The notes under the pieces: generated by a model
What the model saw: the letters and a program-made list of their open reading frames with translations, nothing else
The model's database searches: none
Told to the model about the DNA's origin: nothing
Translations under genes and position numbers: made by a program
NCBI RefSeq assembly: GCF_900108175.1
Contig: NZ_FNVO01000003.1
Location: 434,001 to 498,000, forward strand
Reading direction: 5' to 3'
Length of the DNA: 64,000 nucleotides
Source of the DNA: Thermomonospora echinospora
GTDB taxonomy: Bacteria > Actinomycetota > Actinomycetes > Streptosporangiales > Streptosporangiaceae
In this document: piece after piece, positions 53,208 through 62,026 of the stretch
Numbering within the stretch: the first letter of the stretch is position 1
Layout: every line of letters begins with the position of its first letter

Positions 53208-53390
53208 TAGATGCACTTGCACTGGTTGGCGGCCCTGTAGCAGGATGATCCCGGGCTGAAGCCCCCATGGCCGGACCGGTCCGCGGACGACCGGTATCCG
53301 GCCGGCCCGGGGGACGGCCCGTCGCACCCAGGCCACTGCGAAGCGATCGCCGTCGGGCAACGCGTCCACGAGGCGTCCTCTCGCCCGTCT

Positions 53391-53434
53391 CCGCGCCCCG
53401 GCGGTCGGGCCGCGGCCCGACCGCCGGGGCGCGG
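53391..53434. terminator. 44-bp perfect palindrome (very strong hairpin)
   Basis: Left and right halves are exact complements with no loop at the DNA level (the axis is 53412/53413, so an RNA loop of about 4 nt inside GCGG). It sits 48 bp before a small membrane-protein gene. It could terminate transcription in either direction or form a cruciform. Confidence 0.55.
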
Positions 53435-53481
53435 GTGCGGCGTCCTTGTTCCCTGTTCACCACGGCCACGAAGGGCAAGAC

Positions 53482-53679
53482 ATGGGAGCGTCTCCAGGCG
53501 ATCGGCGGCACGACGGCGGGACACCGGAGCACCCGCCCGCCCGGCTGCCACAGCGCTGGGTGGTCATCCTGGCGGTGGCGGGCGTCACGGGAGCGGTGCT
53601 CGCCGCCCGGGTCGATCCGGTCACGGGCCTGACCGCCGGCCTGGCCATCGTCGGCCTGCTGCACACCGTCATGGACTGA
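53482..53679 (+). CDS. Small two-span membrane protein
   Basis: A 65-residue ORF from ATG 53482 (GAAGG upstream). The first 24 residues are polar (GDRRHDGGTPEHPPARL), followed by two hydrophobic segments (WVVILAVAGVTGAVLAA and GLTAGLAIVGLLHTVMD). No family recognised. It lies 49 bp before the GHAH-motif gene on the same strand and could share its promoter region. Confidence 0.5.
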   Translation: MGASPGDRRHDGGTPEHPPARLPQRWVVILAVAGVTGAVLAARVDPVTGLTAGLAIVGLLHTVMD

Positions 53680-53728
53680 GCCGTCCGGGCGCCCGGATTC
53701 TGTCGGTGCCGGTCGATAACTTGCGGGC

Positions 53729-54055
53729 ATGTACCGACAGGGAGACGTTCTGATCCAGCCCGTCGCCGAGGACGCGGTGCCCGCGGCGGTCAAGGCGCTG
53801 CCCGCTGCGCCGCGCGACGGCCGCGGGCGCATCGTGCTGGCCCTCGGTGAGGCGACCGGGCACGCGCACGCGATCACCGCGCCCGGCACGCTGCTGCGGG
53901 ACGGGGACCCGATGACCCCCGACCATCTGCACCTGCCGTCCGGGGGCCGGCTCGTCCACGAGGAGCACGCCGCGATCTCGCTGCCCGCCGGGTGGTACCG
54001 GGTGGTGCGGCAGCGCGAGTACATCCCGGGCGCCGTCCGCGTCGTCGCCGACTGA
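53729..54055 (+). CDS. Small GHAH-motif protein (partner of DUF6745 protein)
   Basis: A 108-residue soluble protein starting MYRQGDVLIQPVAED. It has GEATGHAHAI and HEEHAAISLPAGWYRVVRQR then EYIP, motifs kept in a family that I associate with DUF6745 proteins in actinobacteria. The repeated His may bind metal. Function unknown. It is 63 bp upstream of the DUF6745 gene on the same strand. Family-level pairing is from memory of genome context and should be checked. Confidence 0.75.
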   Translation: MYRQGDVLIQPVAEDAVPAAVKALPAAPRDGRGRIVLALGEATGHAHAITAPGTLLRDGDPMTPDHLHLPSGGRLVHEEHAAISLPAGWYRVVRQREYIPGAVRVVAD

Positions 54056-54118
54056 CGCACGCCCTCAGGCCCCGGCGACGCTCGGCCGTGGCTCCCCTTC
54101 GACGATGTGAGGAATTCC

Positions 54119-55219
54119 ATGACGACCTTGGTGGTCGAGGACTGGCAGTCGGTGGCCTTCACGACCGGGGAGGCCGACCGCGCACGGGCCGAGGCCGGCG
54201 TGCGGTCGGCCTACCGGGCCGCGGGCCTGGCCGTGCCGGAGCGCTTCGTCTGGGTGCCGTCCCCAGCGGCGGGCACCGTCGCCGCCGCGCTGATCGGCGG
54301 GCGGGACGAGGCGGCGCAGACCCTGCGCGAGGCGGGGCTCGCCGAGGTCACGGCCACGATCGGCGAGCTACTCGGCGATGCCGGCGCGGGCCGCAGCGTC
54401 CGTGACGAGGTGCGCACGCGCCCGTGGGAGATGGCCCGCGCCGCCGCCTACGCCGAGCTGGGCCCCCAGGAATGGGCCCGGGCGTGGGCGCGGACGGCCG
54501 CCCGCTCCTGGGACGCGGTCAGCGGGCTGGTGACCCGGGTCCGGCGGGGCATCGCCGAGCTCGGCGACGAGGGCGATGAGAAGGCGCAGGCGCTGCTGCG
54601 CGGCGCCACCCTCGACGCGGTGCTGGGGCAGCACGACGCGCCGTGGCTGTGGCTGTTCGACGCCCTCGGCCGGCTGGAGGAGCTCGAAGGGCTGGCCGAG
54701 GTCGCTCGTACGGCTGGCTGGTGGTGGCCGTACGAGCGGATGGTCGTCCTCTGCGAGCGTCCCGTGGAGCTGTACCGCGACGAGCCGGGCAGGCTGCACC
54801 GCGGCGACGGCCCCGCGCTGAGCTTCCCGGACGGGTTCGCGTTGCACGCGTGGCGGGGGATGCCGATCCCGGCGGACTTCATCCAGACGCTGGCCGGCCT
54901 GACGGCCGACCGCATCCAGCGCGAGGACAACGCCGAGCTCCGCCGGGTGATGCTGGAGCACTACGGATACGACCGGTACCTGGCCGACGTGGGCGCCAAG
55001 CCGCTGCACCGCGACGAGACGGGGGTGCTGTGGCGCATCGACCTGCTCGATGACGAGCCGGTGGTCATGGTGGAGGTGGTCAACTCCACTCCGGAGCCCG
55101 ACGGCTCGTACCGCACCTACTACCTGCGCGTCCCTCCCGACACCCGCACCGCCCGCGCGGGCGTGGCCTGGACGTTCGGCCTCACCGAGGACGAGTACCG
55201 CCCCGAGAAGCAGACCTGA
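54119..55219 (+). CDS. DUF6745 domain protein
   Basis: A 366-residue soluble protein. The ATG at 54119 follows AGGA; a GTG 12 bases upstream is possible. N-terminal helices are followed by WWWPYERMVVLCERPVELYR, LHAWRGMPIPADFI, and the C-terminal signature HYGYDRYLADVGAKPLHRDE followed by TGVLWR, with PEPDGSYRTYYLRVPPDTR. This matches DUF6745, a family of unknown function. It converges on the STM4011-type gene 180 bp away. Relation to the neighbouring STM cluster is inferred from location. Confidence 0.8.
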   Translation: MTTLVVEDWQSVAFTTGEADRARAEAGVRSAYRAAGLAVPERFVWVPSPAAGTVAAALIGGRDEAAQTLREAGLAEVTATIGELLGDAGAGRSVRDEVRTRPWEMARAAAYAELGPQEWARAWARTAARSWDAVSGLVTRVRRGIAELGDEGDEKAQALLRGATLDAVLGQHDAPWLWLFDALGRLEELEGLAEVARTAGWWWPYERMVVLCERPVELYRDEPGRLHRGDGPALSFPDGFALHAWRGMPIPADFIQTLAGLTADRIQREDNAELRRVMLEHYGYDRYLADVGAKPLHRDETGVLWRIDLLDDEPVVMVEVVNSTPEPDGSYRTYYLRVPPDTRTARAGVAWTFGLTEDEYRPEKQT

Positions 55220-55399
55220 TCCCCACCGCGACCCGCCGCGTGACCGTCCGGCTCCAAACGCCCGGCTCCACAAGCGCTGAGCAGCCGCGACGGACCAGAG
55301 CCGTGACTTCCCGCCAGAGGCCACCCTCCTGGAATCCAGCGGCGACCGTGTCGGCAGGGCGGGTGGGGAGTCGCGGGGATGGGGCGGGGCCCCGGGGCT

Positions 55400-56266
55400 T
55401 CATGGCGTCGAGGGCGGCCACAGGGCGGGAATGCGTTCGAGGATGCCGCCTGTGAAGACGTCGTAGAGGCCCAGGGGCTCCAGGTGGACGTAGCCGATGT
55501 GGCAGTCGCAGGCCGGCTTGGGGCAGAGGCGGGGTTGCAGGGCGGCGCGGAAGGAGCCGTCGTAGAGGTTGCCCAAGGTCTGGGGGACGAAGTGGCAGCG
55601 GCGGACGGTGCCCTCGCCGTCGACCGAGATGACGGTCTCCCCGGTGCGGCAGGCCAGGCCCCGGCTCTGGTGCGGGGTGCGGCTGTAGGGGAAGAGCGGG
55701 TCGATGGCGGTCCAGGCGGCGGCTTCCTCGTCGGTGTACTCGTGCCCTTCGGCGGCGTTGACCCACAGGTAGGTGCCGGAGGGGAGGTCGCCGCGCAGGC
55801 GCCGGGCGGTCGGCAGATGCTCGGGCAGGCCGACGATGCCGACGCTGTGCCGGATGCCGCGGGACGTGAGGTCGCGTGACTTGGTGAGGAAACGGTCGTA
55901 GGGGACCTGGCCGGGATGGTAAGTGGCCCAGAGCGCCAGGCTGGCCGGATCGGCCTCGGCGGTCCAGTCCGTGCGGTGGCTCAGGTTGGTCTGGATCGCA
56001 ACGCGTTCGACGTGCGGAAGGCGGCTGAGCCGCACCAGCGCCCGCCGGTACCAGGAGCGGACGAGCCCTTCGCCCCAAGGGGTGAACAGGACGGAGACGG
56101 GATGGGACTGACCGGCGACCCAGTCCTCGAAGCGTTCCAGGGCGGCACGGTCGGCGCGCAACTGATCCGGGGTGTCGCGGCGCTTGGCGAACGGACAGTA
56201 CGGGCAGTCGTAGTCGCAGCTCGCCAGCGGCCCCCGGTACAGGATGGTCAGGTGCTCCGGCGTCAT
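55400..56266 (-). CDS. STM4011-family radical SAM protein
   Basis: A 288-residue radical SAM enzyme. The iron-sulfur cluster motif CDYDCPYC uses Cys17, Cys21 and Cys24. The C-terminal region has more Cys (ACRTGETVIS, RRCHFVPQ, LCPKPACDCHIG), likely an auxiliary cluster as in SPASM/twitch-type enzymes. The start overlaps the preceding gene by one base (TGATG). Chemistry and substrate are unknown. Last gene of a five-gene run whose relatives bear the Salmonella-derived names STM4011 to STM4015. Confidence 0.9.
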   Translation of the reverse strand: MTPEHLTILYRGPLASCDYDCPYCPFAKRRDTPDQLRADRAALERFEDWVAGQSHPVSVLFTPWGEGLVRSWYRRALVRLSRLPHVERVAIQTNLSHRTDWTAEADPASLALWATYHPGQVPYDRFLTKSRDLTSRGIRHSVGIVGLPEHLPTARRLRGDLPSGTYLWVNAAEGHEYTDEEAAAWTAIDPLFPYSRTPHQSRGLACRTGETVISVDGEGTVRRCHFVPQTLGNLYDGSFRAALQPRLCPKPACDCHIGYVHLEPLGLYDVFTGGILERIPALWPPSTP

Positions 56267-57564
56267 CAGCGGGCCTCGTAGGAGTCCATGAGGGTCTGTA
56301 CGCGCGCCGAGAACAGGGACGGGCCGATGGTGTCGGAGTGGGCCAGACCCGCCGGGGTCAGCCGCAGGGCATCGGGGAGCGCGTCCAGCCAGCCGCGTTC
56401 GATGTGGCCGGACAGTTCCGGGAAGTCGGTCAGGGCGTCGGCGCCGAAACGCCGGGCGTACTCGGCACGGTCCAGGCCGGCGGCCTGCAGCAGCGACTGG
56501 ATGAGGTGGCGGCGACGGCGGTCCTCGGAGTCCAGGGTGAAGCCGACGTGGGCGACGTCGAAGTCCGGCTCTCGCAGGTAGTCGTCAATGATGCCGCGCA
56601 CCTGGCCCGCACCCACCGCGTAGTCGAACGAGTAGTGCAGGCCGGTCGTGTAGGAACGGGCGCCCGCGCCCAGACCGACCATGCCGTCGGTCTGGCAGCA
56701 GTAGGCGGTGCCGGCGTCCCCATGGCCGCGGCGGCGGAACATGCGCATGGAGACCTGCTCGTAGCCGTGGGCCAGCAGGTGGTCGCGGCCGATCTGATAG
56801 AGGCGCATGCGTTGGTCGTCCCAGTCGCCCGCGCGCCGTCCCAGCCCGGTCAGCGGCCGTACGTACAGTGGGTAGAGGTAGAGCTCCTCCGGCTCCCACA
56901 GCAGGGCGGTGTCGAGCGAGGACAGCCACGAGCGCGGGGTCTGCCCGTCGATGCCGTAGATCAGGTCGATGTTGAGGGTCGGGAAGCCGGCGGCGCGGAT
57001 CCGGTCGAGCGCGGCCTCGACCTCGGCGCGCTTCTGGGGGCGGACGGCGGCGCGGGCCTCGGCGTCGACGAAGCTCTGCACCCCGATGGAGACGCGGGTG
57101 GCGCCCCGTTCGGCCAGGACGGCCAGGCGGTCGGCGGTGGCGGTGGCCGGGGAGGTCTCCACGGCCAGCGGGATCGCCGTCAGGTCCGCCAGGCGCCCGG
57201 CGATGTCGCACAGCCGCTCCAGTTCGGCGGCGGTCAGGTAGGTGGGCGTGCCGCCGCCGATCGCGGCCGTGGCGAACGACGCCTCGCCCAGCGCGCCGTG
57301 GACGGCCCGCGCCTGGCGTTCGAGCGCGTCCAGGTAGGCGGTGGTCAGGTCCTCGGAGGCGCCCGTACGGGTGAAGAGGTTGCAGAAGCCGCAGCGCATC
57401 TCGCAGAACGGCACGTGCAGGTAGAGGAAGAGCGAGCCGCGGTCCTCCCCCGCCCACACCTCGCGCAGCGCGGGGCGGGGCGACAGGGGCCGGTAGGCGG
57501 TCTTGTGCGGGTAGGCGTAGACGTAGCCCTGGTACGGGCTGACAGCGGTGTCGGCAACGGTCAT
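56266..57564 (-). CDS. STM4012-family radical SAM protein (HemW/HemN-like)
   Basis: A 432-residue protein with the cluster motif FCEMRCGFC (Cys54, Cys58, Cys61) and HemN/HemW-like features: GGGTPTYLTAAELERL, ETSPATATADRL, RVSIGVQSF and LIYGIDGQT. Despite similarity to coproporphyrinogen oxidase/HemW, its place in this cluster suggests a different role. It overlaps the upstream hydrolase gene by 4 bp and the downstream radical SAM gene by 3 bp or less, so all are coupled. Substrate unknown. Confidence 0.9.
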   Translation of the reverse strand: MTVADTAVSPYQGYVYAYPHKTAYRPLSPRPALREVWAGEDRGSLFLYLHVPFCEMRCGFCNLFTRTGASEDLTTAYLDALERQARAVHGALGEASFATAAIGGGTPTYLTAAELERLCDIAGRLADLTAIPLAVETSPATATADRLAVLAERGATRVSIGVQSFVDAEARAAVRPQKRAEVEAALDRIRAAGFPTLNIDLIYGIDGQTPRSWLSSLDTALLWEPEELYLYPLYVRPLTGLGRRAGDWDDQRMRLYQIGRDHLLAHGYEQVSMRMFRRRGHGDAGTAYCCQTDGMVGLGAGARSYTTGLHYSFDYAVGAGQVRGIIDDYLREPDFDVAHVGFTLDSEDRRRRHLIQSLLQAAGLDRAEYARRFGADALTDFPELSGHIERGWLDALPDALRLTPAGLAHSDTIGPSLFSARVQTLMDSYEAR

Positions 57565-58361
57565 GGCAGCACGAACTCCCCGTAAGGAACGGTCCAGACG
57601 ACCTCATGGCCGATCCGGTGCCCGGTGTGGCCGTCCTCCCCGTAGGCGGTGCCGTGGTCCGAGCAGATGATGACGAGACAAGGCCGGCGCATGAGTCCCA
57701 GCAGCCGGCCGATGTGCCGGTCCACGTACTCCAGCGCCGCCGCGTGGGAGGCCCGCGAGTCGCCGTGCTCGCGGGTGGCGCCGTCCAGGTGGAACCAGTT
57801 GGGCTGGTGCAGCGCCGACACGTTGAGGAACAGGAACAGCCTGCGGCCGGGCGGCTGCCGCGCCATGATCTGCGCGACCCGGCCGATCTGGTGTTCCAGG
57901 GAGGCGGGGTCGGTGACGCCGAACTCCGGTTCCCAGTGGCTTTCGGCGAACAGGCCGGGCAGCGCGGAGCCCAGCGGGGTGAGCTTGTTGAAGAAGCCCA
58001 CACCGCCCACGCAGACCGTGTGGTAGCCGGCGCGGGCCAGGCCGGTGGGCAGGTCGGCCGCGTCGAAGACCCAGGTGCCCTGCCCGGTGCTCGCGCTGCC
58101 GGGAAAGGTCGCCGCGAACGGCCGGGGGTGCGGGCCGGGGCCGTCCGGGGTGGGCAGGAACCCGGCGAAGATGGCGGCGTGCGAGGCGTAGGTGAAGCTG
58201 CCGGGGGCGTGCCGCCGCTCCCACCGCCCGCCGGGCAGCACCGCCGTCAGGTTGGGGGTGCGCCCGGCCTCGGCCAGTTCGGCGGCGACGTCGTAGCGCA
58301 GCGTGTCGAGGGTCACCAGCAGCAGGTCGTGGCTGCCGATGACGGCGTTCAAGTCGCGCAT
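57561..58361 (-). CDS. STM4013/SEN3800-family hydrolase (sulfatase-like)
   Basis: A 266-residue protein of the alkaline-phosphatase/sulfatase superfamily. DLLLVTLDTLRYDVA carries the first metal-binding Asp, FTYASHAAIFAGFLPT matches the nucleophile region, and VIICSDHGTAYGEDGHTGH holds the second metal-binding Asp-His. It is shorter than true sulfatases. It would hydrolyse a sulfate or phosphate ester or phosphonate. It overlaps STM4014 by 13 bp and STM4012 by 4 bp. Confidence 0.88.
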   Translation of the reverse strand: MRDLNAVIGSHDLLLVTLDTLRYDVAAELAEAGRTPNLTAVLPGGRWERRHAPGSFTYASHAAIFAGFLPTPDGPGPHPRPFAATFPGSASTGQGTWVFDAADLPTGLARAGYHTVCVGGVGFFNKLTPLGSALPGLFAESHWEPEFGVTDPASLEHQIGRVAQIMARQPPGRRLFLFLNVSALHQPNWFHLDGATREHGDSRASHAAALEYVDRHIGRLLGLMRRPCLVIICSDHGTAYGEDGHTGHRIGHEVVWTVPYGEFVLP

Positions 58362-59437
58362 GGTCCCATGTACCGGGACATTACCGCCCTGACCTGGGTG
58401 GTGTAGGTGTCGAGCCGCTCGCCGGGCGAGCCGGGCAGCCCGGTCAGGCCGGGCAGCAGGTCGCCGAAGGCGTTGACCTCACCGACCGCCGTGCGCCGCC
58501 AGCCGACCCCGATCAGCAGGTCCACGCCGACCATCAGGCTGCCGGGAAAGCAGCGCGCGGCCTGCGCGCACACCCGCAGCGCCCGCCGCCAGCCGTCCTC
58601 CCCCATCGCCTCGCGCACCGCCCGCAGGTCGCCCCGGGCGCCGCCGAGGTGCAGGTTGGTCATCGGCGACCGGCTGGTGCGGACGACGGCGTGGGTGGGC
58701 GTCCCGGCGACCACGACCACCCGCAGGTCGAGCGTGCGGCCGGCCAGCCCCGCCTTGGGCAGCCACCGCTCGACGTGCAGCCCGTCCGGCGCCAGCGCGT
58801 CGATCAGCGCCGCGACCTCGTGCTCGGTCTCGTAGGAGCGGACGCGCAGCGCGTTGCGCAGGCCGCCGCCGGGGACGGGCACCGCCGAGGTCACCGCCTT
58901 GACGCGGCCCGCGCCCACCTGCAGCGCGACCACCCCGGACGCCGACGAGCCGTGCGCGGGCTTGACGAAGACCCGCCGCAGGCCCGCGACCGCCATCCGT
59001 TCGCGCAGGTCGTCGTAGCCGAGGACGGGGCCGTCCAGGGCGGGCGGCACGGGCACGCCGGCCGCCGCCAGCCGGGCGTGGCAGCGCCGCTTGTCGAACA
59101 TCACCGCGATCTCGTCCGGGTCGTTCAGCGGGACGGCCCCGGCCCGCCCGGCCGCCGCCGCGACCCGGCGCAGCGCGCCGGTGAACGCGGCGTACCAGCG
59201 GGCGCCGTCGCCGACCCGGGCGGGGTCGCCGGGCCCGCGCAGCAGCGCGTCGCACTCGGCGTCCCCGCCCGGCGAGTCGATGCGCAGCAGCGTGCCCGGC
59301 GTCATCGACGGCTCCCGGCCGGCCAGCACGTCCCGCCAGGCGAGCACCTCGGGCGGCCGGAGCCCCTGCGCCCGGCACGCGGCCTCGAAAAGGGTCACCC
59401 GCCGGTCGCCGGGGGTGCCGACCACGGTGAGGTCCAT
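58349..59437 (-). CDS. STM4014-family protein (ATP-grasp-like)
   Basis: A 362-residue protein. RRVFVKPAHGSSASGVVALQ, FDKRRCHARLAAAGVPVP and VGVDLLIGVG...VGEVNAFGDLLPG match ATP-grasp ligases, which join a carboxylate to an amine or similar group with ATP. GTG or ATG start at 59437. Overlap with STM4013 is 13 bp. In this cluster it could ligate an amino acid to a small molecule or peptide. That is inference; the product is unknown. Confidence 0.87.
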   Translation of the reverse strand: MDLTVVGTPGDRRVTLFEAACRAQGLRPPEVLAWRDVLAGREPSMTPGTLLRIDSPGGDAECDALLRGPGDPARVGDGARWYAAFTGALRRVAAAAGRAGAVPLNDPDEIAVMFDKRRCHARLAAAGVPVPPALDGPVLGYDDLRERMAVAGLRRVFVKPAHGSSASGVVALQVGAGRVKAVTSAVPVPGGGLRNALRVRSYETEHEVAALIDALAPDGLHVERWLPKAGLAGRTLDLRVVVVAGTPTHAVVRTSRSPMTNLHLGGARGDLRAVREAMGEDGWRRALRVCAQAARCFPGSLMVGVDLLIGVGWRRTAVGEVNAFGDLLPGLTGLPGSPGERLDTYTTQVRAVMSRYMGPCAT

Positions 59438-59453
59438 CGTCAGGAGGCGTCCG

Positions 59454-60380
59454 CTATTCCGCGACGGCGACGTACCGCCACTCCTCGTCCTCCTCCTGCT
59501 CGTCGCTGAGATCGACCTCGACGCCGGGCAGCGCCGCGCGGATCCGCGCGGCCATCGCCTCGCTCAGGTAGTGGTGGTGCAGGTCCAGCGACTTCAGATG
59601 GGTCAGCGGCTGCCCGGACAGCAGCGCCTCGGCGCCCTCGTCGGTCAGCACCCCCATCGACAGCGCCAGCGACTCCAGCCGGGCCACGACCGGGGCGCCG
59701 GCCACCGCCGCGCAGATCTGGTCCTGGATCTCCGCGTCCTGCAGGCCCAGGTGGCGCAGGGCGGGCAGCCGCTCGCCGGACAGGATGGGCGCCAGGTCGG
59801 CGACGGTGGCATCGCCGCCGTACTGATCGACGCCCAGCCACATGACCAGACTCTCCAGGTTGGGCAGGTCGCTGGCGGCCACCGCCCGCACCACCGCGGC
59901 GGGCAGGCCGCCGGACTCCAGCCGCAGCTCGCGCAGGTGCTCGCTGCGGAACGGGTCGAGGGCCAGGCCGTTGCCGCCCCGCACGCCGAACCGCTCCAGC
60001 CGGGGGAAGGCGGCCAGCAGCGGGCTGATGTCGGACTGCTCGATCCAGGAGATCTCCGACTCCTCCATCACGATGTCGCCGACGAACAGCGAGCGCAGGT
60101 TGGGCAGCCGCTCGGCGGCGGCCACCAGCGGCTCCAGCGGACCGGACTCCTTGCTGTCGTAGGACATGTTCCAGTAGCCGATGATCAGCGCGGTGACCCC
60201 GGTGGTGTCGACGGTCTCAACGAAGTCCGCGAACACCTCCTCGAAGGCGGCCTCCTCGAAGGCTGAGGCGACCCGCCAGGCGACCGCGCCGGCGTCCGGC
60301 AGGCCCTCCCGTTCGGTCTCCGGGTCGAACTGCTGGACGGGGAGACCCGCGTATTCGGTGAGGTGATGGTTGACGGTCAT
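59454..60380 (-). CDS. STM4015-family leucine-rich protein
   Basis: A 308-residue acidic protein with leucine-rich-repeat-like units (LPNLRSLFVGD, LRELRLESGGLP, LPALRHLGLQDAEI, LESLALSMGVLTDEG, LKSLDLHHHYLSE). It starts MTVNHHLTEYAGLPV with AAAGG upstream and is first in the minus-strand run STM4015 to STM4011. The LRR fold suggests protein or peptide binding, perhaps a scaffold or substrate receptor for the enzymes. 16 bp separate it from STM4014. Confidence 0.88.
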   Translation of the reverse strand: MTVNHHLTEYAGLPVQQFDPETEREGLPDAGAVAWRVASAFEEAAFEEVFADFVETVDTTGVTALIIGYWNMSYDSKESGPLEPLVAAAERLPNLRSLFVGDIVMEESEISWIEQSDISPLLAAFPRLERFGVRGGNGLALDPFRSEHLRELRLESGGLPAAVVRAVAASDLPNLESLVMWLGVDQYGGDATVADLAPILSGERLPALRHLGLQDAEIQDQICAAVAGAPVVARLESLALSMGVLTDEGAEALLSGQPLTHLKSLDLHHHYLSEAMAARIRAALPGVEVDLSDEQEEDEEWRYVAVAE

Positions 60381-60462
60381 CTGGTCGCCTTTTCCCGACG
60401 GTCGGATCGGACGGGCACTGTCCTATCAGAGAGGGCCGACAACCTTCCCTGAACACGCGAAA

Positions 60463-60494
60463 GCCCGCCGGACGGCGCATACCGTCCGGCGGGC
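60463..60494 (-). terminator. Intrinsic terminator of metNIQ
   Basis: A 13-bp perfect stem GCCCGCCGGACGG/CCGTCCGGCGGGC with a 6-nt loop, 15 bp after the metQ stop; on the minus strand it is followed by TTTCGCG. Confidence 0.82.
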
Positions 60495-60509
60495 CCGCGG
60501 TGGCGGGGA

Positions 60510-61328
60510 TCAGGCGGCGGGCAGCACCGACCCCTGGTACTTGTCCTGGATGAACTTCTTGACCTCGGCGCCCTGCAGCAGTTCGACGAGCTTGCGCACC
60601 TGCGGGTCGTTCTCCTGGCCGGTCTTGGTGACCACGCCGTTGGCGTAGGGGTTGCCGTCGGCCTTCTCCAGCACGAGGGCGTCCTTGGCCGGGGTCAGCC
60701 CGCCCTCCAGGGCGAAGTTGCCGTTGATGACCGCCGCGTCCACGTCCTGCAGGGAGCGGGGCAACTGGGCGGCCTCCAGCGGCCGGAACTTCAGGCCCTT
60801 GGCGTTGGCCGCCACGTCCTTCTCGGTGGCGTTGGTGCCCGCGCCCTCCTTGAGGGTGATCAGGCCGTTGTCGGCGAGCAGCTTGAGGGCCCGCGCGCCG
60901 TTGGTGGCGTCGTTGGGGATCGCCACGGTCGCGCCCTGCGGCAGCTCGGCCAGCGTCTTGACCTTCTTGGAGTAGGCGCCCAGCGGCTCCAGGTGCACCG
61001 GCGCCACGAACGTCAGCTTCAGTCCCTTGGACTGGGCGAAGTCGTCCATGTAGGGCTTGTGCTGGAAGAAGTTGGCGTCCAGTTGGCCGTCGTTCAGCGC
61101 CAGGTTCGGCTGGACGTAGTCGGAGAACTCCTTGATCTCCAGCTTGAGGCCTGCCTTGGCGGCGAGGTTGTCCTTGACATAGCCGAGGATCTCGGCGTGC
61201 GGGGCGGGGCTGGCGCCCACCGTGAGGACGTCGTCGGAGCCGGTGTCCCCGGAGTCGGACGAGCCGCAGGCGGTCAGCCCGAACAGCAGTCCGGCGGAGG
61301 CGATGGCGACGGTCAGTTTGCGCAGCAC
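60510..61328 (-). CDS. metQ: Methionine ABC transporter substrate-binding lipoprotein
   Basis: A 272-residue NlpA/MetQ-type lipoprotein. The lipobox LTAC places the lipidated Cys at 21 after a short signal peptide. GASPAPHAEILGYVKDNLA, NFFQHKPYMDDF and AVAIPND-type regions (TVAIPNDATNGARAL) are typical. It captures methionine outside the membrane and delivers it to MetI-MetN. It lies 42 bp after metI in the metNIQ operon. Confidence 0.94.
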   Translation of the reverse strand: MLRKLTVAIASAGLLFGLTACGSSDSGDTGSDDVLTVGASPAPHAEILGYVKDNLAAKAGLKLEIKEFSDYVQPNLALNDGQLDANFFQHKPYMDDFAQSKGLKLTFVAPVHLEPLGAYSKKVKTLAELPQGATVAIPNDATNGARALKLLADNGLITLKEGAGTNATEKDVAANAKGLKFRPLEAAQLPRSLQDVDAAVINGNFALEGGLTPAKDALVLEKADGNPYANGVVTKTGQENDPQVRKLVELLQGAEVKKFIQDKYQGSVLPAA

Positions 61329-61370
61329 GAGGAGTGCCTTTCTGTGTGAGGGTTTCCAGGAGGGCAGGGC

Positions 61371-62026
61371 TCAGCGGTGGGTCAGGCGCCGGGCGACCAG
61401 GTCGCCGAGCGTCTGCACCAGTTGCACGAGCCCGACGAGCAGCACGACGGTGGCGACCATGACGCCGGTCTCGAAGCGCTGGTAGCCGTAGCGGACGGCC
61501 AGGTCGCCCAGCCCGCCGCCGCCGATCGCGCCGGCCATGGCCGAGTAGCCGACCAGGGCGATCACGGTGATGGTCAGCCCGGCGACCAGCCCGGGACGGG
61601 CCTCGCGCAGCAGCACCTTGCCGACGATCTGCCGCCGGGAGGCGCCCATCGCCCGGGCCGCGGCGATCACCCCGGGGTCGACCTCGCGCAGCGAGGTCTC
61701 CACCAGGCGGGCGTAGAACGGGACGGCGGCCACGGTCAGCGGGACGATCGCGGCGGTGGTGCCGATGGTGGTGCCGACGATCGCCCGGGTCATCGGCAGG
61801 ATCGCGACCATCAGGATGATGAACGGCAGTGACCGGCCCACGTTGACCACCGCGCCCAGCACCTTGTTGAGCGGCGGGACGGGCAGCAGCCCGCCGCGTT
61901 CGGTCAGCACCAGCAGCACGCCCAGCAGCAGCCCGCCGACCGCGGTCAGCACCGCCGACCACAGGGTCATCTGCAGGGTCTCCAGCGTGGCGTCGCGCAG
62001 CAGCGGCGCCAGCTCGTCCCAGGTCA

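Larger units (their letters stand above)
53042..53481. other. Intergenic region with two palindromes
   Basis: 440 bp between the Scr1-type gene and a small membrane protein. It holds the 14-bp palindrome GATGCATATGCATC and a 44-bp perfect palindrome. No gene was convincing; I looked specifically for a DUF397 partner and did not see one. Confidence 0.5.

Noticed and set aside
49841-53248. 1135-residue plus-strand open frame
   Set aside because: Antisense to recQ and the Scr1-type gene; composition is the reverse-frame pattern of GC-rich coding DNA, with no domain.
53042-53480. DUF397 partner gene of the Scr1-type regulator
   Set aside because: No frame here shows the short DUF397 pattern; the longest frames are Arg/Pro/Gly shadows.
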